A stretch of DNA of 64,000 nucleotides from Prosthecobacter sp. (GCF_034366625.1 NZ_JAXMIH010000014.1:186001-250000), one strand, 5' to 3'. Positions 31,380-39,634 are shown, counted from the first letter of the stretch. Program-made: numbers and translations. The notes: generated by a model not told the origin, from the sequence alone.

Positions 31380-32606
31380 ATGAGCCGGAAAATTCGTTAT
31401 GGCATGATCGGCGGCGGACGTGGCGCCTTCATCGGCGGCGTTCATCGCATCGCAGCGGCAATCGACCAGCAGATTGAACTCGTCTGCGGCGCATTCTCCT
31501 CCAATCCGGAAAAATCAAAGGCCAGCGGCGCTGATTTCTACCTGCCCGCCGAGCGCTGCTACGGCACCTTTGAGGAAATGCTCCGCACCGAAGCCGCGCT
31601 GCCTGCGGACAAACGCATGGACTTCGTCTCCATCGTCACGCCGAACCACATGCACTTTCCAGCGGCGAAGCTCGCGCTGGAGAGCGGCTTCCACGTGCTC
31701 TCCGACAAACCGGCGACCTTCAATCTCGCGCAGGCGAAGGAACTAGCGGGCATCGTGAAGAGGTCCGGCAAGCTCTACGGTGTCACTTACAATTACACCG
31801 GCTATCCGATGATGCGTCAGGCGCGCCAGATGATCGAGCAGGGCAAACTGGGCAACATCCGCAAGGTCGTCGTCGAATACCCGCAGGGCTGGCTCGCCAC
31901 GATGTTGGAAAACACCGGACAAAAACAAGCATCCTGGCGCGTCGATCCGGCGATCTGCGGAGCCGCCGGTTGCATGGGCGACATCGGCACGCACGCGATC
32001 AACCTCACCGAATACGTCACCGGTTTGCACATCAAGGAACTCGCTGCCGACCTCACCATCTTCCTCGGCAAAGAAGGTCGTCGTCTCGAAGATGATGGCA
32101 ACGTGCTGCTGCGCTTCACCAACGGTGCCAAGGGCGTGCTGCACTCCAGCCAGATCAGCGTCGGCTGCGAAAACAACCTCAGCCTCCGCGTCTATGGCGA
32201 ACTGGGCGGCATCGAATGGAATCAGCTCGATCCCAACACGATGATTGTCACCTCGCTCGACCAGCCGAAGCAGATCTATCGCACCAGCATGGGTTACCTC
32301 GGCAGCGCCGCCGCCGCCGCCACGCGCACGCCTGCGGGTCATCCCGAGGGCTACCTGGAAGGCTTCGCGAACATCTACAAAAACTTCACCAACCACATCC
32401 GCGCCGTCGAGGCCGGCACCACGCCGAACCCGCTCGACATGGATTACCCGACAATCGAGGAAGGCGTCGCCGGTATGGCCTTCATCGAAGCTGTCGTGGC
32501 ATCCTCCGCCAACAACGCCGCCTGGACGCCGCTCGACTTCACGCCTTCAGCTCGCGCGAAGTATGGCGATGCGTCGCTGAACTCGGATCGCGGTGGCCTC
32601 AGCTAG
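31380..32606 (+). CDS. Gfo/Idh/MocA family oxidoreductase
   Basis: 408 residues from ATG 31380 (a TTG two codons upstream is less likely). The Rossmann motif is RYGMIGGGRGAFIGGVHRIA, the family's catalytic dyad is in HVLSDKPATFNLAQAKEL, and the second domain shows QKQASWRVDPAICGAAGCMGDIGTHAINL with the active-site Asp/His pair. The insertion AAICGAAGCMGDIGTHA is typical of the long (about 390-residue) clade common in Planctomycetes and Verrucomicrobiota. It probably oxidises a sugar or inositol derivative with NAD(P). It follows the AraC regulator and isomerase genes, which may supply or use its substrate. Confidence 0.92.
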   Translation: MSRKIRYGMIGGGRGAFIGGVHRIAAAIDQQIELVCGAFSSNPEKSKASGADFYLPAERCYGTFEEMLRTEAALPADKRMDFVSIVTPNHMHFPAAKLALESGFHVLSDKPATFNLAQAKELAGIVKRSGKLYGVTYNYTGYPMMRQARQMIEQGKLGNIRKVVVEYPQGWLATMLENTGQKQASWRVDPAICGAAGCMGDIGTHAINLTEYVTGLHIKELAADLTIFLGKEGRRLEDDGNVLLRFTNGAKGVLHSSQISVGCENNLSLRVYGELGGIEWNQLDPNTMIVTSLDQPKQIYRTSMGYLGSAAAAATRTPAGHPEGYLEGFANIYKNFTNHIRAVEAGTTPNPLDMDYPTIEEGVAGMAFIEAVVASSANNAAWTPLDFTPSARAKYGDASLNSDRGGLS

Positions 32607-32634
32607 CAGCGAATCGGCGTGCGTCGCAGAGAAC

Positions 32635-32667
32635 ACGAGAGGAGCATCGAAGTGCGCCTCTTCGTGC
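32635..32667. terminator. Possible bidirectional hairpin between convergent genes
   Basis: An imperfect inverted repeat CACGAGAGG...CCTCTTCGTG between the Gfo/Idh gene (+) and the GNAT-methyltransferase gene (-). There is no strong T run in either direction. Confidence 0.35.
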
Positions 32668-32705
32668 TAGAGAATCTGATCGGGTGCTGGTGGCGGGGCG
32701 GAAAG

Positions 32706-33857
32706 TCATCGCTCGCGAGGCTGGTTGGTGAGTTGGTAGGCGACGAAGTAAAACGATTTGCCAGTATTGAGATCATGACGCTCGTCTTCAAGCCGTGAAA
32801 AGCCCTGTGCAGAGAGCAAATCGTCCAGATGTGTCGGGCTGACGAATGCGAATGCCGGTTGAAGCTGCGTGAGGCTGGGAAAGGGTGAGACACTGACTTC
32901 TGGCAGGCCATCGGCCGGCAGTTGGAGGACTGTGGCGAAGATGCCGGCGGCGGTCAGAAGCGACGGCAGGTAGGAGCAAAAAACATCCAGGCGAAGATAC
33001 TCCAACACGAGGCCAGCAAAGATGCACTCGACCGGTTCGATGGCTGGCGCCCCCTGCGATAAGTCATGGAGGACCGGCTGAAACTCGGCAAAGGACGCAC
33101 CGTGCCGACTGGCGCAGACCCGCAGATAGTCGGGGTTAAAGTCCAGAGCGACCACGCGCCGCACGATGGCGGAATCAACCAGTTCCAAACCATTGCCTCC
33201 CGCCGCGCCAAATATCGCCAGCGAGCGTGGCTGAAAGCGGGTGACGATGCTCTGCAATGTGGAGGCGAGCAGCTGTGACTGCGCGACGGACGGCAATGCC
33301 ATGTGAGCCTCGTAGTCGCTGAGCGGGATGCGCAGCCACGGATTGGGATCGGGTAATCGCTTCGACATCACCACGCTGCGGTAGTTCGTCTCATCCCACG
33401 AGACATGTTGGATGAAACGAAAGCCCAGCCGCTCATACCATCGCACGAGATGCGTCGCTCCCTCGGCGGTATCGAGCGCGAGTTCCGTAGCGCCATGCTG
33501 GAACGCGCGTCGTTCAATGACGCGCATCAACCGTGCCCCAAGGCCGTTTCGTTGCAGATCGGGCCGCACGGCAAACTGACCGAACGACCAAACGCCCGGC
33601 TGCGAATACCAGGCACAGCGAGACTCGGCCTCTGGAGCACGCAACGTCGCCGTTCCAACGATGGCGCCATCAAGCTCCGCGACGATGGAGATGCCGCCCT
33701 GCAATCGCTGCTGTGTTGTCGCCTCATCCTGGTGCGTCGCGAGATACTTGAAGCCCATTGCTGCCAACGGCGTATAGGAGGTGTGCAGCAATTCGGTGAT
33801 GGCCGCGACGGAGTCATCTGGCCGCAGTTCCCGTATGCGAATGTGCTCGATGTTCAT
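32706..33857 (-). CDS. GNAT acetyltransferase fused to a SAM-dependent methyltransferase
   Basis: 383 residues. Residues about 5-170 are a GNAT domain (IRELRPDDSVAAITELLH, FGQFAVRPDLQRNGLGARLMRVIERRA, LDTAEGATHLVRWYERLGFRF). After a short linker, residues about 190-375 form a class I methyltransferase-like domain (SLAIFGAAGGNGLELVD as the SAM motif I, VVALDFNPDYLRVC as motif II, PVECIFAGLVLEYLRLDVFCSYL, GIFATVLQLP). The frame is continuous. The substrate is unknown; acetylation and methylation of one small molecule, perhaps an antibiotic or amino compound, is inference. It stands at the edge of the orphan-gene region at 32.7-43 kb. Confidence 0.85.
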   Translation of the reverse strand: MNIEHIRIRELRPDDSVAAITELLHTSYTPLAAMGFKYLATHQDEATTQQRLQGGISIVAELDGAIVGTATLRAPEAESRCAWYSQPGVWSFGQFAVRPDLQRNGLGARLMRVIERRAFQHGATELALDTAEGATHLVRWYERLGFRFIQHVSWDETNYRSVVMSKRLPDPNPWLRIPLSDYEAHMALPSVAQSQLLASTLQSIVTRFQPRSLAIFGAAGGNGLELVDSAIVRRVVALDFNPDYLRVCASRHGASFAEFQPVLHDLSQGAPAIEPVECIFAGLVLEYLRLDVFCSYLPSLLTAAGIFATVLQLPADGLPEVSVSPFPSLTQLQPAFAFVSPTHLDDLLSAQGFSRLEDERHDLNTGKSFYFVAYQLTNQPRER

Positions 33858-33874
33858 GACTCATTCAGTAAGCC

Positions 33875-33892
33875 CACGGGTCGAGGCCCGTG
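33875..33892 (-). terminator. Possible hairpin terminator after the serine hydrolase gene
   Basis: The stem CACGGG/CCCGTG with a 6-base loop lies about 60 bp past the stop of the gene ending at 33953. No T tract follows. The interval between the two genes (33858-33952) shows nothing else. Confidence 0.3.
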
Positions 33893-33952
33893 CGAGTGTC
33901 CGTCTCGACGGAGGAATGATTCGAGTTTGTATTCATGGGCAACATCATGCGG

Positions 33953-35365
33953 TCATTCGCTCGCCGTCACGAATTTCTGACGCGTCAGTTCCACGGTCTT
34001 CGTCTTTTTCCGCTCCGGATCGAGCAACTCCATCGACACCTTCGTCCCGACCGGTCCGCCCATCATCTCCAGGCACTCCTTGAGCGGTTTGCCTTCGATG
34101 GATGTGCCGTTGATTTTCTGGATCAGGAGTCCGGGAGCCAGCCCCGCCTTTCCCGCCGGTGACTTCGGAAAGACGCGGGTGATTCGCACGATCCCCGTCG
34201 CGTCATCGGAGCCGAGCGCCGCGCCGAGGCCGATGACTTCGCGCACGGGCATCTCGATATTCGCCTTCGTCAGCGGCAGGTCCTGCAGGATGAGCCAGCC
34301 CACAGCAGCGGAACTGGTCACGCGTTGATTGGTCAGCACCACCACGCCGCGGCGCTGCTTCCGGTCGAAGCCGATGAACGCGCTGAAACCAAATGTGCCA
34401 CCGGCATGCCCCAGCAACTCCGAGCCGGGCGGAGTGTAGGAATCGCCATCCACCCAGGGCATGGCCGTCCGGCCAAAGTTTGCCGCGCCCGTGTGACGAA
34501 TCACCTGCGACTCCGCGATGAGCGGCCCCAGTTCCGACGCTGTGAAACCAAGCTGGGCGGAGACATACTTGAGCAGATCGTTGACGGAGGATTTCAACGC
34601 GCCCGCCCCGGCCATGACTTGCAGGTTGAGGTTCGCCGCGCGTTCGCCATTCGGCGCGTGTCCCGTCGCCATGCGGCTTTTCATTTCTGGCGTGAGCGTG
34701 GTGCGCGTGCTGTCCATGTGCAGCGGACGGCAGATTCGCCTGAGGACCAGTGACTCGAACGATTCGCCCGACGCCCGTTCCATCGCGTGACCCAGCAAAC
34801 TCATCCCGGCATTGGAATACTCAAACCTGGCGCCGGGCGCATTCGTCAGTTGGTGGGACTTCAGGAAGGCATACAAATCTTCCACCGTGTAGGCGTTATA
34901 CCCCACCCTTGGTTCCTTGCTCGAAAGGTTATCCACGTTGAACGGCAGTCCCGAATCCTGCGCGGCCAGGTGCCGCAGCGTGATGGGCTTCCCTTCGAAC
35001 GACGGCACCCTGACGTCCTTCGGCAAATACTTCGCCACCGGATCGTCGAGCTTCCACATGCCGCCCCGGTCCATGTCCATCGCCACCAGCGAGGTGAACG
35101 TCTTGGTCACCGAACCAATCTCGAAGACCGTGTCGCCATCCACCTCTCCATCGGTTCCATCGTCCAGCTTCCCGGCAGCGAACACGCGTGTGCCCGTGCT
35201 GTCCAGCAACCCGACCACCATGCCCGCGTTTCCCTTCGCGTAGCTCTCGCGCAAGCAGGCTTGCACCGCCTCCCCGTCCGCGGTGGTGAAGGTCTTTTGC
35301 GCCGCAGCCTGAAATGGGACGGCCAACAGGAGATTAGCGAAGAGAAGAGATGTGGTTGTGTTCAT
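33953..35365 (-). CDS. Secreted class C beta-lactamase-like serine hydrolase with C-terminal PDZ domain
   Basis: 470 residues with a signal peptide (to about residue 22). The serine-hydrolase catalytic set is present: Ser85-Val-Thr-Lys88 (SxxK), YSN in ARFEYSNAGMSLLG, and LGHAGGTFGF as the KTG-equivalent. The C-terminal ~90 residues form a PDZ domain (VFPKSPAGKAGLAPGLLIQKINGTSIEGKPLKECLEMM). Enzymes of this type are usually D-aminopeptidases or esterases acting on peptides or cell-wall pieces rather than antibiotics. The attached PDZ is uncommon but known. It precedes the DUF5069 gene and a short palindrome. Confidence 0.9.
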   Translation of the reverse strand: MNTTTSLLFANLLLAVPFQAAAQKTFTTADGEAVQACLRESYAKGNAGMVVGLLDSTGTRVFAAGKLDDGTDGEVDGDTVFEIGSVTKTFTSLVAMDMDRGGMWKLDDPVAKYLPKDVRVPSFEGKPITLRHLAAQDSGLPFNVDNLSSKEPRVGYNAYTVEDLYAFLKSHQLTNAPGARFEYSNAGMSLLGHAMERASGESFESLVLRRICRPLHMDSTRTTLTPEMKSRMATGHAPNGERAANLNLQVMAGAGALKSSVNDLLKYVSAQLGFTASELGPLIAESQVIRHTGAANFGRTAMPWVDGDSYTPPGSELLGHAGGTFGFSAFIGFDRKQRRGVVVLTNQRVTSSAAVGWLILQDLPLTKANIEMPVREVIGLGAALGSDDATGIVRITRVFPKSPAGKAGLAPGLLIQKINGTSIEGKPLKECLEMMGGPVGTKVSMELLDPERKKTKTVELTRQKFVTASE

Positions 35366-35396
35366 GGTGTCATTGCCGTTGCGGTCAGCATTTTCT

Positions 35397-35437
35397 GCCT
35401 AGCGCTTTATTCATGGTATGCAGCGCATGGTTGAGGC
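35397..35437 (-). repeat. Palindrome with GCAGCGCATGGTTGAGGC, possible degenerate attC
   Basis: The ends GCCT...AGGC and the inner GCGCT/AGCGC pair form a 41-nt hairpin beginning 3 bases after the DUF5069 stop. It shares GCAGCGCATGGTTGA with the larger palindrome at 35953. On the minus strand it starts GCCTCAAC and ends GCTAGGC, close to but not matching the attC core sites RYYYAAC/GTTRRRY. At 41 nt it is shorter than known attC sites. Confidence 0.4.
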
Positions 35438-35439
35438 TC

Positions 35440-35856
35440 TTATGGCTTTCTTTCTTCGTCGACCTCATAGAAATCAAAGTAGGTGCGGATATCGGAGCGA
35501 TGGCCCAGCCCATACTTCTCCTTGTATTCCTGCAAGTCGATCGAGGGCGAATCAGTATCGCGCCAACCTCGCTTGATCATATATTCGTTCCACACGTGAA
35601 TCTCAACCTCTGACGGCCTCTTCCCTGTGGCGAAGCACCATTCGAGGATCTCTTCGTCCGTCCCGCCAGTGGCGACCCTCTCGACCAGCGCCTCGTAAGT
35701 CACGCCGAGAAACCGCACGCACCGACGATCGAAACCCAGCCCCATGTAAGGAAGGTAGTCATCTGGCAACTGGCCGCTCGCGCGCAACCGAATCTTTCTC
35801 AGCATGCGAGGAACCCAGACCAAGCCACCGACTTTCTCATATGGACTAATGAACAT
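35440..35856 (-). CDS. DUF5069 family protein
   Basis: 138 residues from ATG 35856; an upstream start at 35880 would take in the palindrome. It matches the DUF5069 pattern: FISPYEKVGGLVWVPRMLRKIRL, DDYLPYMGLGFDRRCVRFLGV, ALVERVATGGTDEEILEWCF and EIHVWNEYMIKRGW. These are small cytosolic proteins of unknown function, widespread in Planctomycetes and Verrucomicrobiota. The gene starts 10 bases after a candidate attC-like site and ends 3 bases before a second related palindrome, which is the layout of an integron gene cassette. Confidence 0.85.
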   Translation of the reverse strand: MFISPYEKVGGLVWVPRMLRKIRLRASGQLPDDYLPYMGLGFDRRCVRFLGVTYEALVERVATGGTDEEILEWCFATGKRPSEVEIHVWNEYMIKRGWRDTDSPSIDLQEYKEKYGLGHRSDIRTYFDFYEVDEERKP

Positions 35857-35866
35857 AAGATTTCTT

Positions 35867-35959
35867 TGCCAACGACCCAAGCTCAGCGACGGCGGCCACG
35901 AGACGCGCCGATTGCAACCGCGACGGCCAGCCGCCGTTTGCTGCAGCGCATGGTTGAAC
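35867..35959 (-). repeat. Candidate attC-like site (93 nt)
   Basis: Read on the minus strand it begins GTTCAAC, a perfect RYYYAAC core, and ends GTTGGCA, one base off GTTRRRY. Between them the arms GCGCT(G)CAGC..ACGGCGGC and GCCGCCGTC..GCTGAGC pair with a few unpaired bases, leaving a long terminal loop. This fits the R''-L''...L'-R' design of integron attC sites. It lies directly upstream of DUF5069 and downstream of the GNAT-VOC gene. No integrase gene is in the window. Confidence 0.45.
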
Positions 35960-35980
35960 GAGTTGCCGCGTGTATTGGCA

Positions 35981-36811
35981 TCAGATTCTGGGTTGAAGTA
36001 GATCCCATAGGTTTCCGTAAAGATCCTCGAACACGGCTACCGTGCCGTAGCTTCCCTCCTTTGGCTCACGCACAAAGACGATGCCCTTGGCTTTGTAATC
36101 GCGAAAGTCACGCCAGAAGTCATCAGTGACGAGAAACAGAAACACCCGGCCGCCGGTTTGATTTCCGATCCGTGACGCCTGTTCTTCGCTGGTCGCTCGC
36201 GCGAGAAGCAACCGAGTTTCCGCTGATCCCGGTGGAGCGACGATGACCCAACGTTTGTCCTGCTCTGGAATGCAGGTGTCTTCCACCAAAGTGAAGCCGA
36301 GCTTTCCGACGTAGAAATCGATGGCTTCATCGTATTCGCGCACGACGAGCGCGATTTGTCCGAGCGACTGCTGCATGGTAGGCGGCATCTTTTGGTCGTG
36401 GTCATGGCCCGCATAAATCCACATCGGCTCGGTCTTGCCCGCGCGCTCGAAACCGCACTTGCGGTAAAACTCAATCGCCCGGCCATCGGCGACGAGCATG
36501 TGCTGGTGAAACCCGGCGTAGCGCGCCATGAGCATCTGCATCAGTCGCGTGCCGATGCCACGCCCATGATATTCGGGAAGCACGAGCAAGTGCGGGTAGT
36601 AAACGACCAGATGTCCGTCCGAGATTGCGTTGCCGAGTCCGACAAGCTTGCTGCCATCCCAAGCCGTGACCAGCGAGTGCGACGCCAGCAGCGCCTTGTG
36701 CAACAGCTCGGGCTTGTTTGCTGAGGACCATTCATTGGCGCGGTAAAGCTCCAAGACGCCTTCAAGCGGCAACTCGCGTGTGTCGCTGTATCGAACGTCG
36801 GCGGATGGCAT
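35981..36811 (-). CDS. GNAT acetyltransferase fused to a VOC (glyoxalase-fold) domain
   Basis: 276 residues. Residues about 5-140 form a GNAT domain (LPLEGVLELYRANEW, HLVVYYPHLLVLPEYHGRGIGTRLMQML, EFYRKCGFERAGKTEPM). After a short linker, residues about 150-276 form a VOC/glyoxalase domain (GQIALVVREYDEAIDFYVGKLGFTLVED, GRVFLFLVTDDFWRDFRDYKAKGI, GTVAVFEDLYGNLWDLLQ). The fusion is a single frame. VOC domains often confer resistance to antibiotics or toxic metabolites, so a two-module detoxifying protein is possible but untested. A cassette-like boundary lies just 3' of it. Confidence 0.87.
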   Translation of the reverse strand: MPSADVRYSDTRELPLEGVLELYRANEWSSANKPELLHKALLASHSLVTAWDGSKLVGLGNAISDGHLVVYYPHLLVLPEYHGRGIGTRLMQMLMARYAGFHQHMLVADGRAIEFYRKCGFERAGKTEPMWIYAGHDHDQKMPPTMQQSLGQIALVVREYDEAIDFYVGKLGFTLVEDTCIPEQDKRWVIVAPPGSAETRLLLARATSEEQASRIGNQTGGRVFLFLVTDDFWRDFRDYKAKGIVFVREPKEGSYGTVAVFEDLYGNLWDLLQPRI

Positions 36812-36835
36812 AGGCGTGTGATGCTGGGGTTTGAT

Positions 36836-37696
36836 TCAGGCACCTGCGGTGCGGGTGCTTTGGAAGATTTCGTCACTCAATTTACCTTCAGCCACTTTCC
36901 CGACCGGCCCGGTCATGCGGACAAGGAAATTGTCGTCCACTTCAATCGCCAGCGAGCCGCCCGGCATGTGGACGGTGATCGTCGAATCACACAGGCCGAT
37001 CTTTTTCGCGACTGCCGCAGCCGCGCAACTGCTGCTGCCGGAGGCCAGCGTGTAGCCGGCTCCGCGCTCCCAGATTTCGATCCGGATGTTTGCCCGATCC
37101 AGCACCTGCATGAACTGCACGTTGGTCCGATTCGGGAATCGGCTGTCGGTTTCAATGAGCGGGCCGAGCAAAGTTGCTTCGGCCTTGGAGACCTGCGGGC
37201 GAAGGATCACGCAATGCGGATTGCCAATAGTCGCGGCGGTGAATTCCAACGCCTGTCCTGCGATCTCCATGGTTTCGCGAATCACCTCGCGCGGCGGGCC
37301 GGGCACCGGAATTTCGCCGCTGTGAAAGCAGACCCGGCCCATCTCGACGGTCACCGAGCGGCCTTGCTCATGGACCCGGCAAAGGACCTCACCGCCCGGC
37401 GTCACGACCGTGAACGGCGCGTCGCTCACGAGCCGCCGATCCCACAGGTATCGCGCGAAAATCCGCAGGCCGTTTCCGCTTTTCTCGGCCTCGCTCCCAT
37501 CCGGGTTCAGGATTCGCACACGGAACTCGGTCGGATCAGAACTCGGCTCACGAACCAGGATGCCGTCCGAACCGATCCCGAAATGGCGGTCGCATATTCG
37601 GCGAACAACCGTGGGCGATAGCAACTCCACGAAATCGTCTCGTTCGACGACCAGGCAGTCATTTCCCAACGCTTGATACTTGGCGAATTGCATCAT
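36836..37696 (-). CDS. dapF: Diaminopimelate epimerase-like protein with both active-site cysteines replaced by serine
   Basis: 286 residues with the DapF fold and motifs: FAKYQALGNDCLVVER, DRHFGIGSDGILV, FRVRILNPDGSEAEKSGNGLRIFARYL, TIGNPHCVI, TNVQFMQVL and RGAGYTLASGSSSCAAAAVA. In typical DapF the catalytic pair sits in CGNG (Cys73) and ACGTG (Cys217-219). Here both are serine (Ser73 and Ser219), with all other family motifs kept. It may therefore not interconvert LL- and meso-diaminopimelate by the usual thiol mechanism. It lies in the run of orphan minus-strand genes, away from lysine genes, and 10 bp after the methyltransferase gene in genomic order. The symbol names the family only. Confidence 0.85.
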   Translation of the reverse strand: MMQFAKYQALGNDCLVVERDDFVELLSPTVVRRICDRHFGIGSDGILVREPSSDPTEFRVRILNPDGSEAEKSGNGLRIFARYLWDRRLVSDAPFTVVTPGGEVLCRVHEQGRSVTVEMGRVCFHSGEIPVPGPPREVIRETMEIAGQALEFTAATIGNPHCVILRPQVSKAEATLLGPLIETDSRFPNRTNVQFMQVLDRANIRIEIWERGAGYTLASGSSSCAAAAVAKKIGLCDSTITVHMPGGSLAIEVDDNFLVRMTGPVGKVAEGKLSDEIFQSTRTAGA

Positions 37697-37705
37697 CTGG
37701 AATTA

Positions 37706-38449
37706 TCACGGCTTGCAAAAAAGATAGTAGCCAAAGCCGAGCGTATCACGACCCCAGCGCCGGTAGGCATCACGCCAGGCACGAATGCGTTCCCTGAATG
37801 GCACCGCATCCGGGTCTTGGGGATGGTCGCGGACGAAACGTTCCATCGAGAGGCAATACAGTCCCTCATAGTGGTCCCATTCATCGTCATTGCTCACGCA
37901 CGAGTAAAGCGGCATCAACCCGGCGGCGATGCCTGCGGACTCGTTGCCCCGATGGTTGCAGTAGTCCGTCAGACCGGCGCCGAGGAACGCGAGATACTCC
38001 GCTGCCGGTTCCCGCTTCCAATAACCATCGGCAATGAGCACCTGACCACCTGGACGCACCAGATGGGACAGAGCAGTGAGAGCCTGGTCAAACTTGCCGT
38101 AAGCGTGAGTGGAGCCGATGCACAGTGCCACATCGAAGGATTCAGGTTCCAATGCCACGTCGGCCACCCGAGCCTCGTGCAACTCCACGAACCCGCTGAT
38201 ACCACGGGATTCAACGCTGGCACGCGCTGCGCTCACAAGTTCGCCGTTCGGATCCACGCCGACCCCGGCCACCCCGTATCGTGCAATGACACGGAGCAAC
38301 AGGTCAGCCTTGCCACAACCGACATCCAGCACCCGCCCCGACTTGGGCAAATCGAGCAGTTCGACCAGCTGGTCGGCCTTGGCTGAACTCAATGGACTGC
38401 AAAAGACATGATCGCGATGGGCGAGGGTGGAGAAGCGGAGACGGTTCAT
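37706..38449 (-). CDS. SAM-dependent class I methyltransferase
   Basis: 247 residues from ATG 38449; a longer frame extends upstream into the neighbouring gene and is not used. Motif I is GRVLDVGCGKADLLLR, motif II VGVDPNGELV, motif III ESFDVALCIGSTHAYG, and post-motif regions are HLVRPGGQVLIADGYW and DGYWKREPAAEYLAFLGAG. Family and substrate are not identifiable beyond the Methyltransf_25/11 type. It is next to a second methyltransferase on the same strand, with 43 bp between them. Confidence 0.88.
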   Translation of the reverse strand: MNRLRFSTLAHRDHVFCSPLSSAKADQLVELLDLPKSGRVLDVGCGKADLLLRVIARYGVAGVGVDPNGELVSAARASVESRGISGFVELHEARVADVALEPESFDVALCIGSTHAYGKFDQALTALSHLVRPGGQVLIADGYWKREPAAEYLAFLGAGLTDYCNHRGNESAGIAAGLMPLYSCVSNDDEWDHYEGLYCLSMERFVRDHPQDPDAVPFRERIRAWRDAYRRWGRDTLGFGYYLFCKP

Positions 38450-38492
38450 GTGTGTTTGGTGAGCAGTGTTTGAATGACTGAGAGGAAGGATG

Positions 38493-39266
38493 CTAGTTTT
38501 CCAGCGATGTTCGCGGTTCCCTGCCCACGATCTCGCACCACGCCTGGGCAAAGATGGCATCGGGATGCCGGCTCCAATTACGGAGAGCTGCGGCCTCGGC
38601 GCGGGCGTCGGCTGCGGCCAGTTGGAGCGCAAGATACTCACCGATGACAGGCGGCGGCTGGTAGCACTCGTAGGTTGCCGAGAAAGCAAGCGACGTGAAA
38701 CCTGCGGAGCGCAGCAAGCCGGGAAACTTGCGACCCACATGAACATCACCGCCGTTGGCGATCTGAAGCTCGGTGTAACGCCCGATGGCCGACTGCAAGC
38801 CCGGCGTGTCCGGCGCGACGATGAATCCGCCCCAGTCCGGACTGCGAAGGGCGACTTGGCCGCCGGGAGCAAGTACCCGGCGCACCTCCGCCAGCGCCGC
38901 GTCAGGAACGGAAAGGTGCTCGAAGACCGCATGCGCGAAGACGACATCGAAGGACGCATCCGGGAATGGCAGCTCATAAATGGAACCGACCTCGAAGGTC
39001 GCGTTCGTGAGGCCGAGGCTGGCCGCGTGGCTCCGGGCACGCTCAATCTGTGATGCCTCGCGATCAATGCCGGTCACATGGCCGGAACGAACAATGCGCG
39101 CGAAGTCGCAGGTCACAGATCCCGGTCCACAACCGCAGTCGAGCAACCGCGACGAGTCGCGCAGATGCGGCAGCAGAAACGCAGCGTGGGTCTGCGCGGA
39201 GCGCTTGGCCATGAAGTCGCTCGCGTTCTGCGTGTAGCCGGGAGTGTAGTTTTCGCTGGTTTGCAT
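38493..39266 (-). CDS. SAM-dependent class I methyltransferase (UbiE/arsenite-methyltransferase-like)
   Basis: 257 residues from ATG 39266; a TTG four codons upstream is possible. The motifs are SSRLLDCGCGPGSVTCDFA (I), VTGIDREASQIERA (II), FPDASFDVVFAHAVFEHL (III) and LAPGGQVALRSPDWGG. The set resembles UbiE/Methyltransf_11 enzymes acting on small molecules. It stands in tandem with another methyltransferase and near a nitrilase-type gene, but no pathway can be named. Confidence 0.88.
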   Translation of the reverse strand: MQTSENYTPGYTQNASDFMAKRSAQTHAAFLLPHLRDSSRLLDCGCGPGSVTCDFARIVRSGHVTGIDREASQIERARSHAASLGLTNATFEVGSIYELPFPDASFDVVFAHAVFEHLSVPDAALAEVRRVLAPGGQVALRSPDWGGFIVAPDTPGLQSAIGRYTELQIANGGDVHVGRKFPGLLRSAGFTSLAFSATYECYQPPPVIGEYLALQLAAADARAEAAALRNWSRHPDAIFAQAWCEIVGREPRTSLEN

Positions 39267-39286
39267 AATTCGATTCAAGTGGGCGG

Positions 39287-39634
39287 TTAGGCACCTGTCT
39301 CTCCTCCTTCCGGTCCATAAAAGGCAACCCAGACGACGAAGTCGGATGAGAAATCCTCGAAGCGGTGAATCTGGCCGGACGGAACGAACAAGAATGAACC
39401 AGCCGCAACCGAGTGACGCTGCTCTCCGTCGAAGAATGAACCCGTCCCACGAGTGACAAAGTAAATCTCGTCTCGTGTGTGCGGCTTCTGCGGGTCGTGA
39501 CCGACCGGCGTGTAAAGCTCAACCACAAGCGAGCCATGCGAAAAGATGGGAACTGCAAGATTGCCGAGCGGTGGCGGGCCTTTGGCGAGGGCCTCAGCCA
39601 AACTGACATGGGCAATGCGTGTGGACGGTTTCAT
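39287..39634 (-). CDS. Cupin-domain protein
   Basis: About 115 residues if translation starts at the ATG at 39634 (MKPSTRIAHVS); an alternative ATG at 39691 adds 19 residues, and no ribosome site decides between them. The cupin barrel is clear: VELYTPVGHDPQKPHTRDEIYFVTRGTGSFFDGEQRHSVAAGSFLFVPSGQIHRFEDFS. His and Glu residues are in the usual metal-binding places of both cupin motifs. The role is unknown. Confidence 0.8.
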   Translation of the reverse strand: MKPSTRIAHVSLAEALAKGPPPLGNLAVPIFSHGSLVVELYTPVGHDPQKPHTRDEIYFVTRGTGSFFDGEQRHSVAAGSFLFVPSGQIHRFEDFSSDFVVWVAFYGPEGGETGA

